Origin: Nematopogon swammerdamellus | Lineage: Eukaryota > Arthropoda > Insecta > Lepidoptera > Adelidae | Assembly (NCBI GenBank): GCA_946902875.1 | Contig: OX336338.1 | Location: 5,137,971 to 5,201,970 of the forward strand | Reading direction: 5' to 3' | Length of the DNA stretch: 64,000 bases | Part shown: piece by piece, positions 44,807 to 55,455 of the stretch | Layout of the letters: each line of letters starts with the position of its first letter | How positions within the stretch are numbered: the stretch's first letter is position 1 | Program-made: the position numbers and the translations under genes | The notes under the pieces: model-generated | The model's input: only the letters and a program-made list of their open reading frames with translations | Database searches by the model: none | What the model was told of the DNA's origin: nothing

Positions 44807-45132
44807 CCGTGTGTGGCCGGTACTTTAAAAGAATAGCCCCACTGCATCTCTCCCCGTGTATGTCGTAAAAGGCGACTAAGGGAATTGACTCCCTTCTTAT
44901 ATTACTAGGTGGTAGGATTTAGCCCGCCCGGGTTGGTACCACCGTACTGAATGAAAGGTCGGTCGAAACGGCTATGTAAATAGTTTGTGTTTTCCGTCCA
45001 GTTCAGTGTAGCCGGCACGATCGAAGGGAAGCACTGACGTGGCACCAAGTTCACCCGGTGTTATGGGCTTACATCACGGATGTTGTAGGTGATGTAGCCA
45101 ACCGTGTCAGTTTCCATAAAAAAAAAAAAAAG
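44807..45132 (+). repeat. Family A body with CCGTGTGGGGCC-type head, copy 2
   Basis: Complete from CCGTGTGTGGCCGGTACTTT to the A-run, about 95 % like the copy at 46239 by eye. Confidence 0.9.
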
Positions 45133-45799
45133 TGATTCTGCGACTGAATGAACTATGAACTATATTTACCCGACTCATTAATTTAGTCGTGCAAGACTAT
45201 CATTCAGTTATCCTTTGAAAACTTGAAAATAATTCAGACATTAGAAAGCCCTAAAAATTAAACCTTATCAGTAGTGGTGATATGATGGTGATAATGATAG
45301 TGAAAGAGGATCTAGAAGAAATTAAGATGAATAAAAGAAGGGAGTACGTAGGGATATGCTTACCTATTTCGAAGGTTGCATGAATGAAGCTAGTAATAAT
45401 GAGTGTAGTGCGTAGGTGTACTGCTCGTATTCCCAGAGTTCAACATGACGCTGCTATCAACCGAGTTGGCCGTAATTGGCAAGTGCATGAGCATCAGTAA
45501 TAAGCACTAGTATACAAGACAACTAGCTACGAACTAGGTACGAAATCAATTATCGCCTTTATTGGGGACGCGCTTCAATCGAAGCGCAAAATAAAAACGA
45601 AGCATCCACGGTACAAGGTTATGTTGTGGCTGGTTTTTTGCAATTTTTTTTTCCAATTTACCACTCCGTTTAGTTTTGTGTATTTTTTACTATAGTTACT
45701 CGCCTTTATTAGAGCGTTTCTCCTTGAAGAATTTGAAGTAGATGCGATGGTTAATAATTTTATTTGTAAAAAAAAAATCATAGCTGTAATTAAATTATG
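45133..45799. other. Stretch with no supported gene
   Basis: Nothing recognised. Confidence 0.4.
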
Positions 45800-46035
45800 T
45801 ATATGTATATATTCTTTATTGAACATCAATTTATACTAATTAGGCACAATAGGCGAGCTTAATGCCGTTAGGCATTCTATTCTAAGTAACCTTTGGGATG
45901 TGGGATAAGTATATGCAGGCGAACAACAATATTTTGTGGCAATGTATTAAGCAGTGCAATATGATAAACTACAAACTAATACTACATAAATACTTTAATA
46001 CGCAAATATGTACACATATAATAGACTTACATATT
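45800..46035 (+). repeat. Dispersed repeat Y, copy 1
   Basis: Starts TTCTTTATTGAACATCAATT and has GCACAATAGGCGAGCTTAAT and GTGGCAATGTATTAAGCAGT, matching 61630-61870. Probably a retroelement end. Confidence 0.75.
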
Positions 46036-46041
46036 ATGTAG

Positions 46042-46190
46042 ATTTGGAAATAATACGTCACGACCCGGTTGCGTAGTTGGTTATCGCGTTGGCAGCTTCA
46101 GCCAGAGACCCAGGTTCGAATCCTGGCCGGGATGTATTTTTTCCAATTATTTTCGATTTGCATTTTTCTAATTAAAAATATATACATATT
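46042..46190 (+). repeat. Short tRNA-derived SINE D, copy 1
   Basis: A tRNA-like segment at 46061-46133 with B box GGTTCGAATCC is followed by GATGTATTTTTTCC and a conserved AT-rich tail (TTCGATTTGCATTTTTCTAA). The A box has one mismatch. The shared flanks with copy 2 show a SINE and not a tRNA gene. Confidence 0.78.
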
Positions 46191-46238
46191 ATGTATATTA
46201 ATCAATGATACTGTTGTTCAACATCATCAACTACCGTA

Positions 46239-46567
46239 CCGTGTGGGGCCGGTACTTTAAAAGAATAGCCCCACTGCATCTCTCCCCGTGTATGTCGTAA
46301 AAGGCGACTAAGGGATATGAATCCCTTCTTATATTACTAGGTGGTAGGGTTTATCCCGCCCGGGTTGGTACCACCGCACTGAATGAAAGGTCGGTCGAAA
46401 CGGCTATGTAAATAGTTTGTGTTTTCCGTCCAGTTCAGTGTAGCCGGCACGACCGAAGGGAAGCACTGACGTGGCACCAAGTTCACCCGGTGTTATGGGC
46501 TGACATCACGGATGTTGTAGGTGATGTAGCCAACCGTGTCAGTTTCCTTAAAAAAAAAAAAAAAAAC
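46239..46567 (+). repeat. Family A body with CCGTGTGGGGCC head, copy 3
   Basis: Near-identical to 44807-45132 and ends in a run of about 17 A. Probably one of the youngest copies. Confidence 0.9.
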
Positions 46568-46934
46568 TGAATGATAATAGAGAGAAGAGGGGAGTTGAGA
46601 TAATGCAATATAAATGTATTTACCTACTTCAGTAAGGATAGGAAAAGATTTTTCAAAGACGTAGTGGAGCGTAAATGCACGGGAAGATTATTTCAGAGGC
46701 GAGCTGTTTGTACTGTGAAAGAGTCCGTGTAGTACGAACTATCAATTTATCAAATATCAATTTAACAATGGTATCTGAAGGAGAAAACGTCTCGTGTCAT
46801 GAAACAAACCATAATCGATTAATGGCAAAGTTTCCTTGTACGTATTAATAGTCAAAGACACGGCAGAAATATAAAATAAAATTTAAGAGAAAAGAAGGAA
46901 CGTGAGAATTGATGGCTTTTCGCAATCGTTCCTG
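46568..46934. other. Stretch with no supported gene
   Basis: Nothing recognised. Confidence 0.35.
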
Positions 46935-47110
46935 TGTCGTACGGCGAAAATATGGAATTGTCTTCTGGCCTAGCTCCTAAAATGTGAAAAGACATGCCAA
47001 TAAATTAGACGACGACCTTTTTGTCCCCCTTGTAGCTGGCGTCTCCCTCACAGAGCGTGGTTTCGCACGAGGAGTGGTATTATTGACTGTGTCTGATCTT
47101 CCGTCAGACT
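46935..47110 (+). pseudogene. LINE C-terminal remnant, decayed
   Basis: Encodes a broken SFLCRTAKIWNCL block, then TERGF- and FRTRSG-like pieces, related to 3360-3653. Confidence 0.5.
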
Positions 47111-47175
47111 TTTCTATTCTGTTCTACTATTCAGTTGATGGTGTTGAACAAAAGTACCACTGACTAATGTACATA

Positions 47176-47380
47176 ATATGTAAGTCTATTCTATAAATAT
47201 ATAATATATATTTATATTACGAATACTACATAAATACTTTAATACGCATATTATGCGTATTAAAGTATTTATGTAGTATTCGTTTGTAGTTTATCATATA
47301 GTAATACATTAAGCAGTAAAGCAAATGATAAACTATTTCAACTAACAAACTATTCTTTTTCACCTGCATATACTTCTTAT
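47176..47380 (-). repeat. Dispersed repeat Y, reversed copy with inverted duplication
   Basis: The right part (TGTAGTTTATCAT, AATACATTAAGCAG, CACCTGCATATACTTC) and the left part (ACATAATATGTAAGTCTATT) fit the complement of 45890-46035. A 65-bp palindrome sits between them. Confidence 0.65.
47219..47283. repeat. 65-bp perfect palindrome
   Basis: 32-bp arms (ACGAATACTACATAAATACT, then TTAATACGCATA) around one T. The sister repeat at 45980 carries this sequence once. Confidence 0.9.
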
Positions 47381-47399
47381 GTGTTACTTTTTGTTTAAG

Positions 47400-47530
47400 T
47401 GTTACGGAGGAACATACATACATACAGAAAATATTTCTAAAAATCCTCAATTTAGTTTTAGTATCATACAATAGAGTCTACAAACGTAGTATCTCATAAA
47501 ATAAAGTAACTTACTCCTTCACCATGCCTT
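47400..47530 (-). mobile_element. Element H fragment
   Basis: The complement of the 40330-40400 region (GGAGGAACATACATACATAC, AATATTTCTAAAAATC). Confidence 0.6.
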
Positions 47531-47726
47531 ACATATTTATTTTTAGTATTGATGATGATTGATGATGGATCACAAAAATGTTTTTCGCATAGACTGATTT
47601 ATAAGTTACAGTTAATACATAAAAAAAAACGTTAACGATGTACGGACTCGTAAAGGAAGTTAAATAATAGTAAACGCAATTACTTAACGGAATAAAAATT
47701 AACTTAAATGAGTGCACGTGTACTGT

Positions 47727-48080
47727 CTTTTTAAGTACCGGCCCCACACGGTACCGTGTGGGGCCGGTGCTTAAAAAGAATATCCCCACTGCATCTCTCC
47801 CCATGCATGTCGTAAAAGGCGACTAAGGGATAAGGACAAGATGCCGTGCTAAAGGGCGACAGGTTCGCCACCTCTCACCTTGGCACGGTACTTCCACCGA
47901 GTCATGCAGCAGGTGGGTCTTCGTGCCATACTTGCTGCTTGATCGATTTAATCTTGTTCGAATACTTTGCGAAACGTGGTGGTCAGTGTTGTGCTGTAAT
48001 TGACAAGAGTTCTTGCAGCACAACACAGATTACTCTGCTTACCCCGATTGTCGGGATTTAGCGTGTGTGATGAGTGCACG
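47727..48080 (+). repeat. Repeat family B, full copy with duplicated inverted 5' end
   Basis: The head CCGTGTGGGGCCGGTGCTTA is shared with the family A variants. The body is different: GACAAGATGCCGTGCTAAAG, CACCTCTCACCTTGGCACGG, GTGTTGTGCTGTAATTG, CTCTGCTTACCCCGATTGTC. The first 26 bp also occur inverted at 47727-47752. Confidence 0.85.
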
Positions 48081-48164
48081 CTTTTGGTCAAAAGTCAAAA
48101 TCGGGAAAATAAACGACTAATTAGCCAATTAGTCGTTTTTTAATTCGTTATTTATTACACACAT
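48081..48164. other. Short AT-rich spacer with hairpin
   Basis: AAACGACTAATTAG and complement near 48110-48138 form a hairpin. Confidence 0.5.
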
Positions 48165-48420
48165 ACATACATTCCAGCGTCCTGACAATCGGGGTAAGCA
48201 GAGCAATGGTTGTTGTGCTGAAAAGGACTATGGTAAAATACAGCACAACACCGACCACCACGTTTAGCAAAGTATTAGGACAAGATAACTATCGAGCAGC
48301 AAGTAAGGCACGAAGACCCAACTGCTGCATGATACGGTAGAAAGGCCGTGCCGAGGCGAGAAGTGGTTAAACCTGTCGCCGCTTAGCACCGCATCTTGTC
48401 CTTATCCCTTAGTGGTTATT
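48165..48420 (-). repeat. Repeat family B, copy missing the head
   Basis: Complement of the body from GTCAGGACGCTGG-like end to CGGCGACAGG and TAAGGGATAAGGACAAGATG. Confidence 0.75.
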
Positions 48421-48542
48421 TATTGTTCATAAATCATAATACATAGTATATTATATCAGAGCATTGGTACAATACATACGAATCTTGATACTAATCTCAT
48501 TATATTTTTACAGTCTCTGAATTAGAATACCTACATAACTAT

Positions 48543-48780
48543 AACCGGCCAAGCGCGAGTCGGACTCGCGCACAGAGGTGTCCGCACCACAAAAAAAAAA
48601 TATTGAAAAAAAACACGTTTCTTGTATGGGAACCCGCCTTAATTTTTTACTTTTTCAATTTTTTATTTGTTCTTATATCCGCCATAATAACACGATTCTG
48701 TGAAAATTTCAACCGGCTACCTATTACGGTTCCAAAGATACAGCAGTAGGACAGACAGACTGACAGACAGGATACGCAAA
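48543..48780 (-). repeat. Dispersed repeat E, copy
   Basis: Starts GGCCAAGCGCGAGTCGGACT and runs to a short GACAGACAGACTGACAGACAG tract, matching 53378-53660 in reverse. Confidence 0.78.
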
Positions 48781-49129
48781 CCTATAAACTACAGATTACC
48801 ATTACAATATGTGATCAGAGCCAAGTAAATATTTTGCCAATCACACATTTTCCTTAAAAGCGAATTAATAGTACCTATACATTTTTTATTCAACCCGGAT
48901 CCTTATATTGCATAGAAATTTAAATTAAGTATATATGTGTATATGTGGAGGTGAGTGTAAGGTAGTAGTGCGTAGTATGTCAGGGTGTGTAAGGGTGAGT
49001 GTGTGAGATTTTAGTACATAGTATTAATTTTAATATACATTTGATACCTAGCTTAACTGTTGTATTTCATTCTAAAGGTTTTGATGTTTTCTTTCGTTGA
49101 AGGTTTAACCCGCATAACATTTTCATACA
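48781..49129. other. Stretch with no supported gene
   Basis: Purine-rich GTGAGTGT-type tract near 48950-49010. Otherwise nothing. Confidence 0.35.
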
Positions 49130-49635
49130 TACATACGATAATCCGGGTAAGCATAGTAATCGGTGTTGTGCTGCAAGTACTCTTGCACATTACAGCACAA
49201 CACCGACCACCACGCTTCAATGTATTACGATAAGATAACTATCAAACAGGAAATAAGGCACGAAGACTCACCTGCTGCAAGACTCGGTGAAAGGACCGTG
49301 CCAAGGTGAGAAGTGGCTAACCTTTCGCCCTTTAGCACGGCATCTTGTATCTTGTCCTTTTTTTATTGCTTCCAAACTAGATGGCTGTGCCCGAGGTCGA
49401 AGTCTCAGTCGCAGCCAATTTCACCGCCGCCGGGGAGGTGCCAGTCCGGCTTGGAGGCGGACTAAATGTCGCTGGGGAAAGGCTATTATCCCGCGATTTG
49501 AATTCCGTGGATTTTAAGAGTGGAGAAAGATATTCTTCGAAAGCCTTCTTATCCCTTAATCGCCTTTTACGACATGCACGGGAAGAAATCAAGTGGGGCT
49601 ATTCTTTTTAAGTACCGGCGCGGCCCAACACGGTA
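49130..49635 (-). repeat. Repeat family B, copy interrupted by a retroposed fragment
   Basis: Body and head of family B are separated at CTTGTCCTT/TTATCCC by about 190 bp of unrelated sequence. Confidence 0.75.
49357..49545 (-). pseudogene. Retroposed 3' end of an unknown coding transcript
   Basis: Minus strand: an open frame reads KAFEEYLSPLLKSTEFK, SRDNSLSPATFSPPPSRTG and TSPAAVKLAATETSTSGTAI. It is followed by stop TAG, GCAATAAA and a run of A. Stop codon, AATAAA and poly(A) in order, inserted in a known repeat, indicate a 5'-truncated retrocopy. I do not recognise the protein; it may be a LINE product or a host mRNA. Confidence 0.6.
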
Positions 49636-50499
49636 CTATTTTCAATGCCCATAATATAACCTAGCGATCGTTCGGTTTACATAAATACTGCTTGCTTGCG
49701 AACTTATACCTTACCTACATATCAGACAAGCTAGTTTGGCGGGCGGATATTGCATTGGCCACCACACGAGGCCAGGTCAACAGACGTATTTTTCAATAAT
49801 ACATACAAACTTTCTACTTTATTGTGGGCTTAGAAATTGAAAGTAAACATTTTATATAAATCCTTTCGCAATATTTCGAACGGGTTATATTTGGCCTGTA
49901 TTGCAGTAAGTACTTTAGTGCAAAATGTAATTCCTTCCAGTCAATCTTGTGTAACTACATTACTTTCGCGCTGCTGATATAGATTCTCTCTAAATATCCT
50001 CGATTCACACAGGCTAATTTTTTTTGTTTTTATTTTAAAATTTTAAGTCGTTTGGGTTAATTCGATCGCAAAAAACATTCTATATTAAACTATTTTATCA
50101 TGATAATTTATAAGGATAAGATTGCTTCAAAATAACAACCATTTGTTTCTAATTACCTATTCATTCATTGCTAATATATATTCTCCAGCAATTCGAAGCT
50201 GACAAAACAGATTAAGAAACGACCGGCTACTTACTTACTTACGCCAACGACCTACATCGCCCCTGAACTTCCTTCTCCCCGCATAGTAATGCTGAATGGA
50301 ATGAAACGTGTAAACGGCATCGTCAGTTGGCTACGGACATTTTACTTCCGTCGCTGTCTGTCCTTGAGCTACAATCATGACCGTTTACAACGAATTTAAA
50401 TATCGAAGTAATTATGAAAAAACAAAAACTGTTTTTATATGTTTTATTTGTACCGTACAATATCTAATATCTACAAACAGATACAAGGAAATTTTTGAC
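49636..50499. other. Stretch with no supported gene
   Basis: AT-rich. Nothing recognised. Confidence 0.4.
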
Positions 50500-50998
50500 A
50501 TCAATCAATACTAATAATAAATCTGTAAGGGATGGGGATGAAGTAAGTTACTTTGTTTTATGAAATACTGCCGTTTATAGACTCTATGTATGATTGACAT
50601 TGACCATCGCCATTGACGACTTTGACGAGTAATGTAAATTACCAACATGTACCTAAACATCATTTTTATATGTGTGTGAAATTTTACATTACGATAAATA
50701 AATACAATACAATACGATACTTAAACTAAATTGTCGATTTTTAGAAATCTTTTCTGTATGTATATTCCTCCATAACTCTTAAAGCGATCATCCGAATTCG
50801 ATGAAACTTAGTACAACCACATTTAACTATACGAGACACAGAATAGGCTAAATAAAATTCAGTTTCGGTTACGCTAAGATATGGCTTTCATACAAACCGA
50901 ATTGTTCCGCGCGAAGAAATAAAGGTACGGTAGCGGGCTTACTTTCATCTTTTTAAATACGAATTTCACACGAGCGAAGCCGTCGGCAAAAGCCAGTA
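50500..50998 (+). mobile_element. Helitron-like element H, copy 2
   Basis: Aligns with 40205-40646 and ends ACGAGCGAAGCCGTCGGC plus AAAAGCCAG. It contains a small tract of AATACAATACAATACGATAC at 50700-50719. Confidence 0.68.
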
Positions 50999-51084
50999 AT
51001 ATCGACATTAGAGAAATTACTCTTCTCTTCTCAACATCTATATATCTCTATCTCTTCTATATATTGTTTATGGTTTATTTATCC

Positions 51085-51175
51085 TCTCTTGACAGTGCGC
51101 TCAGATTTGTCATATTTAAATTGTAACATTCCGCCAGTTCGATTATCAGTATCACAGCGAAGAAGAACTGACAAG
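51085..51175 (+). repeat. Dispersed repeat L, fragment
   Basis: Shares CAGTTCGATTATC and GAAGAAGAACTGACAAGAAA with family L. Confidence 0.45.
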
Positions 51176-51603
51176 AAACCTCTATACGTATCTGTATCTA
51201 TCTATATCTATTCGTATTCGTAAATATATATATCTTATCTTCTATTTTATAGTATTTTTAAGTGTTTTATTTAAATTTTTAGGTGTTTTTCGATTTAGTA
51301 AATAAATATTAGTTGTAATGTTCCTACTTCTAAAATCACAAAATTATATATACATATATATAATATGTATTTCATAAAAGTATAGCTTGATACCCTCCTG
51401 CATCCTATTATGCATGATCATCGATCATACATATTATAACTCTATGTTAATACTCTACTCTATGATAGAGTAATGACCTCGCATTACAGGTAAATGTGAT
51501 CATTAATTAATTAGGCTACCTGCCAAATAAAATTGTGTAACTTTTGCATAAATATTTATTTCTTGTATTCTACATTAAATGTTTTACCAATTTGTCTAAT
51601 ACG
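51176..51603. other. AT-rich stretch, no supported gene
   Basis: Contains TATC- and TATA-rich simple sequence. Nothing else. Confidence 0.4.
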
Positions 51604-52000
51604 GATTACGAACAAGTGCGAGTCGAACTCGCGCACCGAGGGTTCCGTATCGCCATGTCATGGTCAGCGCCACTCACGCCATCTATGGCGTGTTTATGAA
51701 ACGCTTCATATTAGTTAAAATTCACGATTAGTTAAAATGCTTCACACCCTTTTCGGTACACTTTTTAGTTACTTCTATGGGAACCCCCGTGATTTTTTCA
51801 CTTTTTCTTATTTTTATTATTTGTTGTTATATCGGCCATAATAACACATATTCTGTGAAAATTTCAACGGGCTACCTATTACGGTTCAAGAGATACAGCC
51901 CTCGGACAGACAGACAGACAAACAGACGGACGGACGGACAGACAGACAGACGGCCTAGTCTTAGTAATAGGGTCCCGTACCGGATACGGAGCCCTAAAAA
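51604..52000 (-). repeat. Dispersed repeat E, long subfamily copy 2
   Basis: Reverse orientation with CGAGTCGAACTCGCGCACCG, the extra CCATGTCATGGTCAGCGCCA block and a (CAGA)n/(CGGA)n tract. Confidence 0.78.
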
Positions 52001-52077
52001 TTCTAATTCCTAATTATCTTTAGGTAAGTTAGCACGGCCATTCATCATAAATACTAATAATAATCATAAATAAGCGA

Positions 52078-52385
52078 CGTCCACCATCGGTCAGCTTGGG
52101 GTCATCGGGACCTCGCGTCCCGTCTAGTGCCCCCGCTACCGGTGGTGTAGTGCACCCAAGAGGCGACGCGCGCGCGAAGAAGGAGACGTTTAAGAGAGCT
52201 GCGCGACGTCGCCGTGCAGTCCGGCGTATACGGAGCTCTCCGAGATGGGGGTGGTGGTGGCCTACGTGTCTAGTACCACCACCTATCGCTCGTAGCTTGC
52301 CTCGCGTCGTCTCGGAGAGCTCCGTAGCCACGGCCTGCACCCGCCGGTGTGCTTGGAGGCTTGCCTCCCGCCGCCGGCGGTATTA
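52078..52385 (+). repeat. GC-rich dispersed repeat Q, copy 1
   Basis: Contains AGCTTGGGGTCATCGGGACC, CGTGCAGTCCGGCG and GGGGGTGGTGGTGGCCTACG. The same blocks occur in reverse at 58660-58975. A 141-codon frame spans it on plus and a 103-codon frame on minus. Neither is preserved between copies, so I treat it as a repeat. Confidence 0.7.
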
Positions 52386-52982
52386 CCGTTTTTATTTGTT
52401 TGTATTAATTTTGTGTATTTTCATTACTTTTTATAGTTATAATATACGTAAAATTAATGTAAATGTATTTAAAAATGTGTATATATCGTATCGTGTAATA
52501 ATCGTACGTTGGTTTATATAATAATTGAGTTAGTTACCTGCGCTAAGCGAGCCGCATAATAGGAACGTTCGTTACTCGCTTATTGCGTTGACACAACGCA
52601 ACACGTTAATAAATTATGTATCAAATTATGTAAATCGAACGATTTTGAATTCCTCGACTCATTGGAGTCTCGACGGATGTGAACTGAGATTTATACAACA
52701 GTCTGTTTGAGCCTCGCCGAGCAAATACTAGACATTTGTTAAACAGGTTGTTCGAGCGCTATAGCACTACTAACTACATTAAAACTTCAGGAGCTGATTC
52801 GTGGAATCAATAGTAATAACAAAAAAAGTGTAGGATTTTTTTGTTTCGAATTCGGCCAAAATAACAAAAAATCAGTACCTATCCATACAAAACAATTCAA
52901 TAAATGTTATGTGTAAGCAATCTAACGTTCTATGCCATTATTAAACGTCTAAGTACATAAGTACATGCCTACACGTTCGGTC
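52386..52982. other. Stretch with no supported gene
   Basis: Nothing recognised. Confidence 0.4.
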
Positions 52983-53032
52983 GCGGTGTGACGATGGGGC
53001 CGCCACCACCGCCGACATCGTCACACCGCGGT
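52983..53032. repeat. GC-rich hairpin with 15-bp arms
   Basis: CGCGGTGTGACGATG and complement around a loop GGGGCCGCCACCACCGCCGA. Confidence 0.85.
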
Positions 53033-53089
53033 AAGTAATGAAATGACTTTAAACGAAAGCGTTTTTTTTATACTACAAGTACGTGTGGC

Positions 53090-53205
53090 GGCGACGCGAC
53101 GACGAGCCATCCAGAAGGTGTCTAACAACGCCCATGGACATTCGATCGCACGCGAGGGTTGTGAATGCCAACCCGGCCTGACAGGTGCCTATTCACGGCT
53201 TTACA
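53090..53205 (-). pseudogene. LINE family I, short 3' fragment
   Basis: Complement of GTGAATAGGCACCTGTCAGG and CATGGGCGTTGTTAGACACC. Confidence 0.65.
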
Positions 53206-53377
53206 TTTTTCGATTTAGTCAATAAATATTATTGAATAAATATTAGCTGTAATGTTCCTACTTCTAAAATCACAAAATAAAACCGACGTTAAAGTTAGAC
53301 CACCATATTTATTACGTAGATTTAAAATAAAAAGTCACATAATGGTCGCTCAGGCGAATCGGTCCGATGCCTTATTT

Positions 53378-53660
53378 TTAGGTTTCCGTATCACGTACGG
53401 AAGCCTATTACTAAGCCTACGCCGTCTGTCTGTCTGTCTGTCTGTCCTACTGCTGTATCTTTGGAACCGTAATAGGTAGCCGGTTGAAATTTTCACGGAA
53501 TATGTGTTATTATGGCAGACATAACAAAAATAATAAAAAATTTAAAAAGTAAAAAATTAAGGGGGCCTCCCATACAAAAAACCTTTCTTTTTTTAATGTT
53601 TTTTTTTTTGTGGTGCGGAAACCTCGGTGCCTGAGCCCGACTCGCACTTGGCCGGTTTTT
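53378..53660 (+). repeat. Dispersed repeat E, complete copy
   Basis: From GGTTTCCGTATCACGTACGG through (CTGT)n to CCGACTCGCACTTGGCCGG. Confidence 0.82.
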
Positions 53661-53911
53661 TTAGCCATTAAACCTGTGCAACGGTTATATCACACGATCT
53701 TCTCTCTGAAATGTGTATCCATTCGCGTATAGGCGAAGAGAGAACGGGTTGTTATTCTAAATATCTAATCGTTTTGTATGTCCGTACCGTATGCCTATCT
53801 GTCTGTCAATACTTGAACTAATGTGAGTCATAGATAGGCTTGCCATACGTCCGGATTTACTCCGGACTGTCCGGTTTTGTTAACCATGACCGGACTTTTG
53901 TCCGGACTCCT

Positions 53912-54247
53912 AATTTTTTTTTTTTTTTTTATTGAAACTGACACGGTTGGCTACATCACCTACAACATCCGTGATGTCAGCCCATAACACCGGGTTGAAC
54001 TTGGTGCCACGTCAGTGCTTCCCTTCGGTCGTGCCGGCTACACTGAACTGGACGGAAAACACAAACTATTTACATAGCCGTTTCGACCGACCTTTCATTC
54101 AGTGCGGTGGTACCAACCCGGGCGGGTTAAACCCTACCACCTAGTTATATAAGAAGGGAGTCACATCCCTTAGTCGCCTTTTACGACATGCACGGGGAGA
54201 GATGCAGTGGGGCTATTCTTTTAAAGTACCGGCCCCACACGGTACCT
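53912..54247 (-). repeat. Family A body with CCGTGTGGGGCC head, nested in hAT element
   Basis: Complete in reverse from an A-run of about 17 to CGGTACTTTAAAAGAATAGC and CCGTGTGGGG. Flanked by CCTAATT on both sides (near 53909 and 54245). Confidence 0.88.
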
Positions 54248-54555
54248 AATTACGTCCGGATTTTTTTATATCGCGCGCAGTAATCGTTTTCTTCCGCCGC
54301 GCCAGTGCAACGCGAATCACGCACCCGCCCGCCCGCTTTATTAAAGAAAGCCCTAAGATCTGAAAAGTACGAATGGTACTCAGAATCAGAAGGAGCCAAA
54401 CGAAGACGTGAAAATGAAGCTGGAGATGGAGAAGGACCGAGTAATCAGTAGCCATATTAATAATAATAAATCATTTACATAACATAAACATATTGTAATT
54501 GCAGGTATGTTTTATATTTTAATAAATAGAGACTTGTGTTGATTTTGAGTCTTTT

Positions 54556-54735
54556 AATTTTTTTTATGCACCTGACTTAGACGGTGATGTCAGCCCAACA
54601 CACTTTGGTGAACTGGGTGCCATGTCAGTGCTTCCTCCTTTTTAATCGTGCTGAACTGGTAGGAAAACATGAACTATTTAATTTCATAGCTGCTTCGACC
54701 AACCTTCATTCAGTGCGGTGTTGGTACGTATCCGT
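54556..54735 (-). repeat. SINE family A, truncated diverged copy nested in hAT element
   Basis: Distal body and tail only (CACCCAGTTCACCAAAGTG, TGATGTCAGCCC complement). Confidence 0.7.
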
Positions 54736-54859
54736 AAGGGGGAGGCCCTTGTTTTTGAGGATCAGTGTGGCGTCCGGACTTGAGTCTGGAAAATTATGGC
54801 AAGCCTAGTCATAGATAATAAATGACACGGATATGTAATGTTGTTGATCTGTGTTAACG

Positions 54860-55195
54860 CAATTGTTGTTTATTATTTATTCTTTACTGAGCATTCATAG
54901 GCAATTAAGAATCGAACTTGTCAAAATTTGTTCTATCCGGTTCGATTACACCCACGAAGAAGAACCGGCGGGTAACTTAGCAGGGTTTTTTCATTCATAT
55001 TATTACAAGTATTTTAGTGACTATGCACATAATAACATCGCCTATAGTCTATCAAAAATACAGCTTGAGAGCAAGATCAACAACCATATTAGGTACTCAG
55101 AGTTCTAACTACAAAGACATATTAATTAAGTGTATCAGGTGTAAAGAGCCTTTGTCAAACTTTGATACATAAGTAATTTGTATCAACTTAATTAT
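54860..55195 (+). repeat. Dispersed repeat L, copy 2
   Basis: See copy 1 at 3865-4195. Colinear over about 300 bp. Confidence 0.7.
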
Positions 55196-55329
55196 GTTAG
55201 TACATTTAACATACTACAATATAGTATAATAATAGTCAAAAAATAAACATAAAATATTAAGATACTTGAAGTATAAGTTATCAAACTGAAAATTAATACT
55301 GGTCATATCTAGTCAAGCGATAACTAAAG
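55196..55329. other. AT-rich spacer
   Basis: Nothing recognised. Confidence 0.35.
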
Positions 55330-55455
55330 GTTGACTGTAAGAAATATCTGTAAGGGATAAGTCCGCCTTTGCACGTTATGTAAATTTTCTAATGTATTTG
55401 TTACTGTTTCATGTTTTCTGGAGCAATAAAGAATTTTCTATCTATCTATATATCT
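55330..55455 (+). repeat. LINE 3' end K, copy 1, with (TATC)n tail
   Basis: GGTTGACTG-AAGAAAT, GGGATAAGTCCGCCTTTG and TTTTCTGGAGCAATAAAG, then TATC repeats. The pattern resembles the 3' ends of RTE-type LINEs. Confidence 0.65.

Larger units (their letters stand above)
53827..54815. mobile_element. hAT-like element with exact 8-bp target duplication, two nested SINEs
   Basis: GTCATAGA occurs at 53827-53834 and 54808-54815. Directly inside are TAGGCTTGCC and GGCAAGCCTA. Sub-terminal CCGGACT/GTCCGG words repeat on both sides. 8-bp duplication and a TAGGCTTGCC-type end are characteristic of hAT. The element is interrupted by SINEs at 53912-54247 and 54556-54735. The remaining unique part (54250-54550) has a short frame with SEGAKRRRENEAGDGEG that may be a transposase relic. 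Confidence 0.85.

Noticed and set aside
52096..52521. 141-codon plus-strand frame as a gene
   Set aside because: The second copy (58660-58975) does not keep the frame, so I treat the region as a repeat.
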